In this document: positions 37,336 to 45,353 of the stretch, piece after piece
Numbering within the stretch: the stretch's first letter is position 1
Layout of the letters: each line of letters opens with the position of its first letter
From: Candidimonas humi
GTDB lineage: Bacteria; Pseudomonadota; Gammaproteobacteria; Burkholderiales; Burkholderiaceae_B
Assembly (NCBI RefSeq): GCF_019166065.1
Contig: NZ_JAHTBN010000006.1
Location: 62,001-126,000 of the forward strand
DNA: 64,000 bases
Direction: 5' to 3'
Notes under the pieces: generated by a model
Seen by the model: only the letters and a program-made list of their open reading frames with translations
Told to the model about the DNA's origin: nothing
Database searches by the model: none
Program-made: the position numbers and the translations under genes

Positions 37336-38528
37336 TGCGGGCACTCCTGTGGGGGTGGATTGAGCGACTCACGATTGAGCGGCTCACTATCGTAACCCGT
37401 GATGGCAAGCGAGAAGCCCGCCATGCTGGGCATTTTGCGCGGGCGCGCGAGCAGGCGCGCCCGGCCGACGTTCAGGTCGCGCAGGATCTGCGCGCCGATG
37501 CCATAGGTACGCAGGTCGAAGCGCGTATCGGTGCCTTGCTGGACTTCGCTTTCTTGCCCCCAGGCCGCGAACTGGCTGAACAACAGTTCGGCCGAGCCCT
37601 GGCAATTGAGCAATACCAGGACGCCGGAACGCGCGGCCGAAATCGCCGCGAGCGCGTTGGAAACGCTCCAGCTATGGCCCGTGTCGCCGCTGGACAGCAC
37701 GTCGAGCATGCTGGTGGGTTCGTGCACGCGCACCAGCGCTTCGACCTCGGGCTCGATGACGCCGTGCACCAGCGCCAGATGGGGCTCGCCGGCGGCCTGG
37801 TCGCGGTAGGCCACTGCCCGGAAGCGGCCCCAGGGCGTCTGCAGCTCGCGTTCGGCGACACGCTCGATCATGGATTCATGTTCGCTGCGGTACTGGATCA
37901 GGTCGGCGATGGTGCCGATTTTCAGCCCGTGTTCGCGCGCGAACACTTTGAGGTCGGGCAGGCGCGCCATGGTGCCGTCGGGCTTGAGGATCTCGCAGAT
38001 CACCGCCGCCGGGGCCAGCCCGGCCAGCGCCGTCAAGTCGCAGCCCGCTTCGGTGTGGCCGGCCCGCACCAGCACGCCGCCGCGCACCGCCTGCACCGGA
38101 AAGATGTGGCCCGGCTGCACGATGTCTTCCGGCCTGGCGTCGCGCGCCACCGCCGCCTGGATGGTACGCGCGCGGTCGGCGGCCGAAATGCCCGTGCCGA
38201 CGCCCTCGGCGGCCTCGATCGACACAGTGAAATTCGTGCCGTAGCGCGTGCCGTTGCGGCTGGCCATGAGCGGCAACTGCAATTGGCGGCAGCGCTCTTC
38301 GGTCAGCGTCAGGCAGACCAGCCCGCGGGCGTGCGTGACCATGAAATTGATGGCCTCGGGCGTGACGTATTCGGCGGCCATGACCAGGTCGCCCTCGTTC
38401 TCGCGGTCTTCCTCGTCGACCAGAATGACCAGGCGGCCGGCACGCAGCTCGGCGACGATCTCGGGGACGGAGGCAATGTCTTGGGAATGCGGCTCTGGAG
38501 CCGCGGCGGGGTCGCGAGTTTCGCTCAT
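37332..38528 (-). CDS. ribB: 3,4-dihydroxy-2-butanone-4-phosphate synthase with degenerate RibA domain (RibBX type)
   Basis: 398 residues. Residues 18-220 form an intact DHBP synthase: acidic loop [17 protein letters not shown] (38-53), [32 protein letters not shown] (156-165). The C-terminal half aligns with GTP cyclohydrolase II ([19 protein letters not shown] at 267-269) but has lost the zinc cysteines: the expected S-E-C...R-C-D-C-G stretch reads E-P-T...G-D-T-G-H (270-285), and R-x-E-G-R-x-I-G-L is replaced by NCQGSAELL. It should make only DHBP, so a separate ribA must exist elsewhere. Coupled to ribH by a 4-bp overlap. Confidence 0.94.
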   Translation of the reverse strand: MSETRDPAAAPEPHSQDIASVPEIVAELRAGRLVILVDEEDRENEGDLVMAAEYVTPEAINFMVTHARGLVCLTLTEERCRQLQLPLMASRNGTRYGTNFTVSIEAAEGVGTGISAADRARTIQAAVARDARPEDIVQPGHIFPVQAVRGGVLVRAGHTEAGCDLTALAGLAPAAVICEILKPDGTMARLPDLKVFAREHGLKIGTIADLIQYRSEHESMIERVAERELQTPWGRFRAVAYRDQAAGEPHLALVHGVIEPEVEALVRVHEPTSMLDVLSSGDTGHSWSVSNALAAISAARSGVLVLLNCQGSAELLFSQFAAWGQESEVQQGTDTRFDLRTYGIGAQILRDLNVGRARLLARPRKMPSMAGFSLAITGYDSEPLNRESLNPPPQECPQ

Positions 38529-38666
38529 GATGATGGCTTGTATGGGGATAGGGACGCATTTTAACTCGTGGCGGCCCCGGCGCCGCGGCCGCGTCGCTGC
38601 GGCCCGAGCCCTATGCTGTCACAAAACCCTAGTAATATGGGCGTGCTTTTCACGACCCGCGCTTCC

Positions 38667-39521
38667 ATGCAAGAAAAACCGTCCGTTCCGGGCGCCCACG
38701 ACGGGCGCCGCAGCATCCAATCGGTGGAGACCGGCTTCCCGCTGCTGGCCGCGCTGGTCGACGCCGGGGTGCCGCTGACGCTGCGCGACCTTGCCGGCCG
38801 GGCCGGCATGACCTCGGCCAAGGCCCACCCGTACCTGGTCAGCTTCGTACGTGTCGGCCTGGTGCAGCAGGACGCCGCCAGCGGCCAGTACGAACTCGGG
38901 CCTTTCGCCCTGCAAATGGGGCTGGTCAGCCTGCAGCGCCTGGATCCGGTGCGCATCGCCCTGCCCCACGTGCACCGCCTGGCCAGCGAAATCGGCCACA
39001 CCCTGGCCATCGCCGTCCTGGGCTCGCACGGGCCGACCATGATCTACATCTGCGAAGCCAGCTATCCGGTGCATGTGAACATGCGCAAGGGCACGGTGAT
39101 GTCGATGCTGCATACCGCCACCGGGCATGTCTTCGCGGCATGGCTGCCGCCGCAGGTGGCTCGGCACTACATAGAGCGCGAAGCAGGCGACCAGGCCGTG
39201 GTCACCAGCATAGGGCAGCGCCAGCTCAGCGAGCAGGCCTTCGACGCCCTGCTCGACGAAGTGCGGCGCCACGGCATGGCGCGCGCCTTGGGCAACCCGC
39301 TGCCGGGCATCGACGCGCTGTCGGTGCCGGTATTCGACCACACCGGCGGCGTGGTGCTGGCATTGACCAGCCTGGGGCCGAGCACGCTGTTCGACGCCGG
39401 ATGGGACAGCCCGATCGCGCATGCGCTGAAGGACTGCGCCGGCGCCATCGGCCTGCAACTGGGTTTTCGCGCGGACAGGGCCAATGCCGCGGCGCCGCGC
39501 CAGGCGGGCGGCGTGGCCTGA
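38667..39521 (+). CDS. IclR-family transcriptional regulator
   Basis: 284 residues. The N-terminal winged helix (about 20-80) has [20 protein letters not shown], then [20 protein letters not shown] as recognition region. The effector domain includes [20 protein letters not shown] and [20 protein letters not shown], both typical of IclR. It is divergent from ribB and stands alone, so no target is obvious. The start is uncertain between ATG 38637 and 38667; the latter is used because the 10 extra residues lack family likeness. Confidence 0.88.
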   Translation: MQEKPSVPGAHDGRRSIQSVETGFPLLAALVDAGVPLTLRDLAGRAGMTSAKAHPYLVSFVRVGLVQQDAASGQYELGPFALQMGLVSLQRLDPVRIALPHVHRLASEIGHTLAIAVLGSHGPTMIYICEASYPVHVNMRKGTVMSMLHTATGHVFAAWLPPQVARHYIEREAGDQAVVTSIGQRQLSEQAFDALLDEVRRHGMARALGNPLPGIDALSVPVFDHTGGVVLALTSLGPSTLFDAGWDSPIAHALKDCAGAIGLQLGFRADRANAAAPRQAGGVA

Positions 39522-39590
39522 AATTTATATTCCACGCCACCACCTTTTCCGCCCGCCTCGCGGCCCGCATGCCGCCCGGTTTCGCCAGGC

Positions 39591-39633
39591 GTGGCACCCC
39601 TTTTATTTAGTGTGAACAGGCCCTAGGCCTGTT
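39591..39633. repeat. dispersed repeat copy 1, with palindrome
   Basis: The stretch CACC-CCTTTTATTTAGTGTGAACAGGCCCTA resembles copies at 41380-41410 and 54905-54940. Its end contains AACAGGCC (39615-39622) and GGCCTGTT (39626-39633), perfect 8-bp arms around CTA. It lies just before the CYTH-CHAD gene. No target duplication is visible. Confidence 0.45.
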
Positions 39634-39658
39634 GCTCCTAAACTCTGCGAGGCCGGAC

Positions 39659-41338
39659 ATGATGGAAAGGGAACTCAAACTGCACGTGCCGGCCGCGGCG
39701 CAAGCCGCCGTGGAACAGGACTTGCGGGGCTGCGGGGCCCACGGCCAGGTGCTGCGGGCGCTGTATTTCGACACGCCCGGGCGCGAGCTGGCGCGCGCCC
39801 GCGTGGCCCTGCGGGTGCGGCAGGAAGACGGGCAATGGGTCCAGACCCTGAAGATGCCGGGCGGCGATGCCCTGAGCCGCATCGAACTGAACCACCCGCG
39901 CGCCGAGCCCGTGCCAGACCTTTCCCTGTATGAAGACCCGCGCCTATGCAAGCTGTTCGCGGGCCTGCGCGAGCCCCTGGCCCTGCGCTACGAGACCTAT
40001 GTCGAGCGCCTGCTGCTGCTCCTGCGCGGCCGCGGCAGCCGCGTCGAAGTGGCCTACGACCGGGGCGTAGTCAGCGCCGCCGGGCGCGAACTGCCCATCA
40101 GCGAGATCGAATTCGAACTGTGCCAGGGCTCCATGGCCGCAGTATTCGTCCTGGGCAAGGCCTGGACGCGGCGCTACGGACTGGTGCTCGACGTGCGCAG
40201 CAAGGCCGAGCGCGGCGACATCCTGGCGGGCGCGATGCCGCCAGCCGTCGACGCCGGACACACGGATCCGGCGGAAGAACATCCCATGGCGGCGCAGGCT
40301 TGCGAAGCATGGGCGCCGCCCCGCAAGGCCGCGCAAGCAGCGCTGGATTCCGACATGGATCTCGGCCAGGCCGCCAGCGCCTGCGCGGCCGAATGCCTGG
40401 ACCAGGTCGTGCGCAACGCCACGTTCGCGGCCGGAGTGGATACCGGCATGGCGGAGCCGGCGCTGCGCGCCGAGTATGTGCATCAATTGCGCGTGGGCAT
40501 ACGCCGCCTGCGTTCCTGCCACAAGCTGTTTGCCGGCGACATACGGCCGCTTGCGCCGCGCATCAAGGCCGCACTGCGCCGCAGCTTCCTGGTCATGGGC
40601 GCCTCGCGCGATGCCGAAATCGTGCGGCGCGAGATTGCGCCGCGCCTCGAACTGGCCGGCATGCCCATGGGGCGCGCGGGGCCAAGCCCGCGCAAGCCGG
40701 AACCCGATGCGGCGGCGGCCCTGGCCGCGAGCCCGGGATTCCAGACCTTGCTGCTGGATTTGATGGCAGCGGCGGTGCTCGCAGGGCCGGACATTGCGGG
40801 CGAGGCCGATGCCGCAAGCGGGCAGGACGGCGAACCTGACGGGCAGGGTGGCGGATCTGGCGGGCAGGACGGCGAATCCGGCGTGCGGACGGCGCCGCCG
40901 CAAGACCCCGATGCCGCTCCCCCGGATGCCGAAGCGCCGCCCGAGGCACGCAAGGCCCTGGCGCGCAAATTGGACAAATGGCTGCGCCAGATCGTCAAGC
41001 CGGGCCAGGACTTTGTGTCGCTGGACGCCGAGGCCCAGCACAAGCTGCGCAAGAGGGCCAAGCGCCTGCGCTACGGCCTGGGCTTCGCCGCCGCCTTCCT
41101 GGACAAGCCCAGGCAGCGGCGCATCGTGGCGGCACTGGCCCGGGTCCAGGCCACGCTGGGCGAATTGAACGACCTCTATGTGGCCGAACGCTATTACCGC
41201 AATATGGCCAAGGCGCGCCCCCAGGCCTGGTTTGCGGTGGGCTGGCTGCGCGCCATGCAGCATCAGCAGAAAGACGCCGCGCAAGAGGCTTTCGCCGCCC
41301 TGGCCGCGGCCGGCCGCCTGAAGGGCGGGAAGCACTAA
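39659..41338 (+). CDS. CYTH-CHAD domain protein with a disordered insert
   Basis: 559 residues. MMERELKLHV carries the E-x-E-x-K motif of CYTH triphosphate-tunnel enzymes (inorganic triphosphatase YgiF-like); the domain covers about 1-200. A CHAD domain follows (about 245-550) with YVHQLRVGIRRLRSCHKLF, the conserved histidine/arginine helix thought to bind polyphosphate, and HKLRKRAKRLRYG in its second half. Residues about 382-429 are a Gly/Asp/Pro/Ala-rich, repetitive, probably unstructured insert between CHAD halves. GAGG lies 6 bases before the ATG. It is convergent with ftsY. Confidence 0.9.
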   Translation: MMERELKLHVPAAAQAAVEQDLRGCGAHGQVLRALYFDTPGRELARARVALRVRQEDGQWVQTLKMPGGDALSRIELNHPRAEPVPDLSLYEDPRLCKLFAGLREPLALRYETYVERLLLLLRGRGSRVEVAYDRGVVSAAGRELPISEIEFELCQGSMAAVFVLGKAWTRRYGLVLDVRSKAERGDILAGAMPPAVDAGHTDPAEEHPMAAQACEAWAPPRKAAQAALDSDMDLGQAASACAAECLDQVVRNATFAAGVDTGMAEPALRAEYVHQLRVGIRRLRSCHKLFAGDIRPLAPRIKAALRRSFLVMGASRDAEIVRREIAPRLELAGMPMGRAGPSPRKPEPDAAAALAASPGFQTLLLDLMAAAVLAGPDIAGEADAASGQDGEPDGQGGGSGGQDGESGVRTAPPQDPDAAPPDAEAPPEARKALARKLDKWLRQIVKPGQDFVSLDAEAQHKLRKRAKRLRYGLGFAAAFLDKPRQRRIVAALARVQATLGELNDLYVAERYYRNMAKARPQAWFAVGWLRAMQHQQKDAAQEAFAALAAAGRLKGGKH

Positions 41339-41357
41339 GGCCTACACTAAGCGCCCG

Positions 41358-41410
41358 GCGCCTGTTTGCCCGTCGGGGCGACACCTTTTTTAGTGCAAAC
41401 AGGCGCTAAG
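41358..41410. terminator. inverted-repeat terminator between convergent genes (dispersed repeat copy 2)
   Basis: GCGCCTGTTTGC (41358-41369) pairs perfectly with GCAAACAGGCGC (41395-41406), 12-bp arms 25 bp apart, with CTTTTTT inside. The right half ACACC-TTTTTTAGTGCAAACAGGCGCTA matches repeat copies at 39591 and 54905. Its position between convergent CYTH-CHAD and ftsY suggests a bidirectional terminator; it overlaps the ftsY stop. Confidence 0.5.
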
Positions 41411-42701
41411 CCACCAGCGCCGCGGCGAATTCGCGCGCCACGAAGGGCTGCAGGTCGTCCAGGCCCTCGCCCACGCCTATCCAGTACACGGGTATGGGGC
41501 GCACGCCCTGGCTGCCGGCGGCCACCGCCGCCAGCGTGCCGCCCTTGGCGGTGCCGTCCAGCTTGGTCACGACCAGGCCGGTCAGGCCTATGGCGGCGTC
41601 GAAGGCGCGAATCTGGGCGATAGCGTTCTGGCCGGTATTGCCGTCTATGACCAGCAGCACTTCGTGGGGCGCCGCCGGATCCGCCTTGCCGATCACGCGC
41701 CGGATCTTCTTGAGTTCTTCCATCAGGTGCAACTGCGTGGGCAGGCGCCCGGCCGTGTCGATCATGACCACGCCGGCCTGCCTGGCGCGGCCGGCGTTCA
41801 CGGCATCGAAGGCCACGGCCGCCGGATCGCCGCCATCCTGCGCGATCACGGTGACGTTGTTGCGCGCCCCCCATTCCACCAGTTGCTCGCGCGCGGCGGC
41901 GCGGAAGGTGTCGCCCGCGGCCAGCAGCACGCTCGCCCCCTGGCGCTGGAAGGTATTGGCCAGCTTGCCGATGGAAGTCGTCTTGCCGGCGCCGTTGACA
42001 CCCGCGATCATCACGACCAGCGGCTGCACGCTGCCTAACGGAAAGGATTTTTCCAGCGGCGCCAGATGCTCGGCCAGGAGGTCACGCAGCGCCGCCTTGA
42101 CCTGCCCGGCGTCTTCGATCCGGTCTTTACGCACGCGGGCGCGCAAGGCCGCGATCAGGCGGCCGGTGGCCTCCATGCCCGCATCGGCCATGATCAGCGC
42201 CGACTCCAGGTCTTCGAACAGGGCCTCGTCGACCTTGACGCCGACGAACAGGCCGCCGATGCTCTGGCCGGTGCGCGACAGGCCCTGCTTGAGGCGCGAG
42301 AGCCAGGATTTTTTGGCCGCAGCCGCCGGGGCCTGATCCGCCGGAGCGGGCTCGGCAGGCACAGGCTCGGGCTCCGGCGCCACGGGCAACGCGCCCATGA
42401 CCGGCACTTCGGGGACGAGGGGTACATCCGGCTCGGCGATGGGCTCGACATACCCCGCCGGCGCGTCGGGGGCCGCCAGCGTCGAGTCCTGGAGGCCAGC
42501 CACGTCGGGCATGGCCGGCGCGGCATCCGCGGCGGATGCATCCGTTGCAGGCGCATTCGTGGCGGGCGTGTCCGCGACAGGCGTGGCCGGCGCATCGACC
42601 CGCGCGCCAGCGGGGGGCGTTTCGGCCGCCGCCGGCGCGGCAGGGGCGGCCTCGGGCGCGGCGGGCTCTTGCGGCCGCTTGCGCTTAAAGATACTGAACA
42701 T
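41406..42701 (-). CDS. ftsY: signal recognition particle receptor FtsY
   Basis: 431 residues, GTPase docking the SRP-ribosome complex to the translocon. Residues 12-128 are an Ala/Pro/acidic low-complexity A domain; the N domain starts near KKSWLSRLKQGLSRTG. GTPase motifs: GVNGAGKTTSIGKLA (234-248), DTAGRLPTQ, and TKLDGTAKGG. It is divergent from rsmD across 61 bp and convergent with CYTH-CHAD. Such a long A domain helps membrane binding in proteobacteria. Confidence 0.97.
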   Translation of the reverse strand: MFSIFKRKRPQEPAAPEAAPAAPAAAETPPAGARVDAPATPVADTPATNAPATDASAADAAPAMPDVAGLQDSTLAAPDAPAGYVEPIAEPDVPLVPEVPVMGALPVAPEPEPVPAEPAPADQAPAAAAKKSWLSRLKQGLSRTGQSIGGLFVGVKVDEALFEDLESALIMADAGMEATGRLIAALRARVRKDRIEDAGQVKAALRDLLAEHLAPLEKSFPLGSVQPLVVMIAGVNGAGKTTSIGKLANTFQRQGASVLLAAGDTFRAAAREQLVEWGARNNVTVIAQDGGDPAAVAFDAVNAGRARQAGVVMIDTAGRLPTQLHLMEELKKIRRVIGKADPAAPHEVLLVIDGNTGQNAIAQIRAFDAAIGLTGLVVTKLDGTAKGGTLAAVAAGSQGVRPIPVYWIGVGEGLDDLQPFVAREFAAALVA

Positions 42702-42762
42702 AGGCTTTACACTATTCCGGATTGCGATTCGTCATGCCCCGCACGGGATTTACGCCCCCTTC

Positions 42763-43365
42763 ATGAGCAAGCACACTATCCGTATTGTAGGCGGTGATTA
42801 CCGCCGCACGCCGATCCCGGTCGTCGCCGCGGCGGGCCTGCGCCCGACGCCCGACCGGGTGCGCGAAACCCTGTACAACTGGCTGCAGCACTTCTGGGGG
42901 CACGACTTTTCGGACAAGCGCGTGCTGGACCTGTTCGCAGGCTCCGGCGCCCTGGGCTTCGAAGCGGCCTCGCGCGGCGCGGCTCACGTGCAGATGGTCG
43001 AATCCAACCCCGAAGCGGCCGCGGCGCTGCGGGCGCTGCGCAACCGGCTTCGCGCCGAGCACGTGCGCATCCATGCGGGGGACGCGCGCACCGTCATAGA
43101 ACGCCTGGGCGCCGCGCCCTTTGACCTGGTGCTGCTGGACCCGCCCTTCGGGCAGGACTGGCTGGCGTGGCTCTGGCCCCGGCTGCCGGCGCTGATGAAC
43201 CCCGGCGGGCTGCTCTACGTAGAGTCGGAAGCCGCGGTCGAGGCGCCCGCGCCTTTCGAGCTCTTGCGCCAGGGTCGTGCCGGCCAGGTTTATTTTCATT
43301 TATTGGGTTTTTCCGGATTTGCTGCATCGCAAAAAACAGTCAATAATCCGGGAATAAGCAAATAA
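42763..43365 (+). CDS. rsmD: 16S rRNA (guanine966-N2)-methyltransferase RsmD
   Basis: 200 residues. Methylates G966 of 16S rRNA with SAM. IRIVGGDYRRTPIPV and LRPTPDRVRETLYNWL are RsmD hallmarks; VLDLFAGSGALGFEAASRGA is the SAM-binding motif, and LVLLDPPFGQDW contains the catalytic DPPF. The start at ATG 42763 fits the family; upstream in-frame codons read back through the ftsY region. It is followed by coaD after 241 bp. Confidence 0.95.
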   Translation: MSKHTIRIVGGDYRRTPIPVVAAAGLRPTPDRVRETLYNWLQHFWGHDFSDKRVLDLFAGSGALGFEAASRGAAHVQMVESNPEAAAALRALRNRLRAEHVRIHAGDARTVIERLGAAPFDLVLLDPPFGQDWLAWLWPRLPALMNPGGLLYVESEAAVEAPAPFELLRQGRAGQVYFHLLGFSGFAASQKTVNNPGISK

Positions 43366-43588
43366 ACAGTTATCGGGGAAGTTCCGTACGTATGGTCCGG
43401 GCCGGATGCGCCCGCCGGGCACTAGGCCGGCGAGGCGTGGTTCGAGGCCGAGACGCCCTCGGCCTCGGGTCGCAACGCCGCAAGCTGCCCAAGGCGGGAT
43501 GCGGCAGCCGGCCCATCCGTACGAAACTGCCCCGGGAATTCTCCCGTTTCCGGTTCCGACTCGAACCGGCCGATCCATATCTGTCTGA

Positions 43589-44540
<952 letters not shown>

Positions 44541-44645
44541 AATCCGCACAACCCCGATACCCGCGACGCCCGACAGGCCCGCAAGACGACCGATTTCCCC
44601 GTGCCGCCGTTGCTGAAGGCCGCTATCGCCGAGGCGCCGCAAACC

Positions 44646-44888
44646 ATGACCTCGCGAACCATGACGACTCAAGATGCGACGACACAGGCCTCGGCAGGAC
44701 AAGCCGACGCGGCGCGGCTCCCGCCCGACATGCGGGCGGACAAGCGGCTACAAGATCAGCCCCCCGGCGCGCCTGCGCCGGCCAGGCCTGCCATCTCGGG
44801 CCTATGGAGCGCCATCGTCGTCCTGTGTGCGAGCGTCATGGCAGTGCCCCTGATCTGGATCGTCATGCGCTGGGTGACCCATGATTGA
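44646..44888 (+). CDS. small hypothetical protein with one C-terminal membrane helix
   Basis: 80 residues. I do not recognise a family. A Thr/Ala/Pro-rich, probably disordered N-terminal 50 residues is followed by a strong hydrophobic helix (SGLWSAIVVLCASVMAVPLI) and a short basic tail MRWVTHD. A GTG at 44601 could extend it by 15 residues. GAGG lies 11 bases before the ATG. It is on the same strand as the ferredoxin gene. It could be a chance reading frame. Confidence 0.4.
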   Translation: MTSRTMTTQDATTQASAGQADAARLPPDMRADKRLQDQPPGAPAPARPAISGLWSAIVVLCASVMAVPLIWIVMRWVTHD

Positions 44889-44924
44889 ATCCGCCGACGG
44901 GCGGCGGCAGGCCTAAGCCCGGGG

Positions 44925-45353
44925 TCAGGCTCCGGCGGCCTTCCAGGCCACTGCCGGCGCCTCGGGATGCACCTTGTACAGGCGCGCGGGCACCCCCAGG
45001 AAGTTCGACATCCAGGCGGCCGCCAGGTCGCCCTCGTCGACTGCATCGACCTGCTGATCGCCCACATATGCCTGGCGGCGCACGCTGTCGTCGTCCTCGA
45101 TCACGTCCAGCGGAATATCCATGCGCAGCATGCCCGGTGCGCGCATCACCAGATAGCCGTAGCGCAGCGTGACCTCGACTTCTTCGAGACGCGGATGCTG
45201 CCCGCGCGACAGCCAGCGGCCTTCGGAGTCGGTCACGAACCAGCGCCGGTCATAGACGGCGGCATCCGGTCCGGCGACGCCGGCGCACGATTCCACGGGG
45301 AAATACACAGTATCCGCCTGGCTGGCGGCGGGCTTGCTGCTGGGCTTGCTCAT
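44925..45353 (-). CDS. stand-alone MOSC N-terminal beta-barrel domain protein
   Basis: 142 residues. DTVYFPVESCAGV, then VYDRRWFVTDSEGRWLSRGQ (the CRGxxP-like start and WMVVD-type strand of MOSC_N) and LGVPARLYKVHPE match the N-terminal barrel of MOSC proteins such as YcbX. The catalytic MOSC domain and its cysteine are absent. The start ATG overlaps the AsmA gene stop (ATGA at 45350-45353), so expression is coupled to AsmA. Function unknown. Confidence 0.75.
   Translation of the reverse strand: MSKPSSKPAASQADTVYFPVESCAGVAGPDAAVYDRRWFVTDSEGRWLSRGQHPRLEEVEVTLRYGYLVMRAPGMLRMDIPLDVIEDDDSVRRQAYVGDQQVDAVDEGDLAAAWMSNFLGVPARLYKVHPEAPAVAWKAAGA

Noticed and set aside
38529-38666. FMN riboswitch before the riboflavin genes
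   Set aside because: The leader upstream of the ribB-type gene lacks the conserved RFN sequence blocks.
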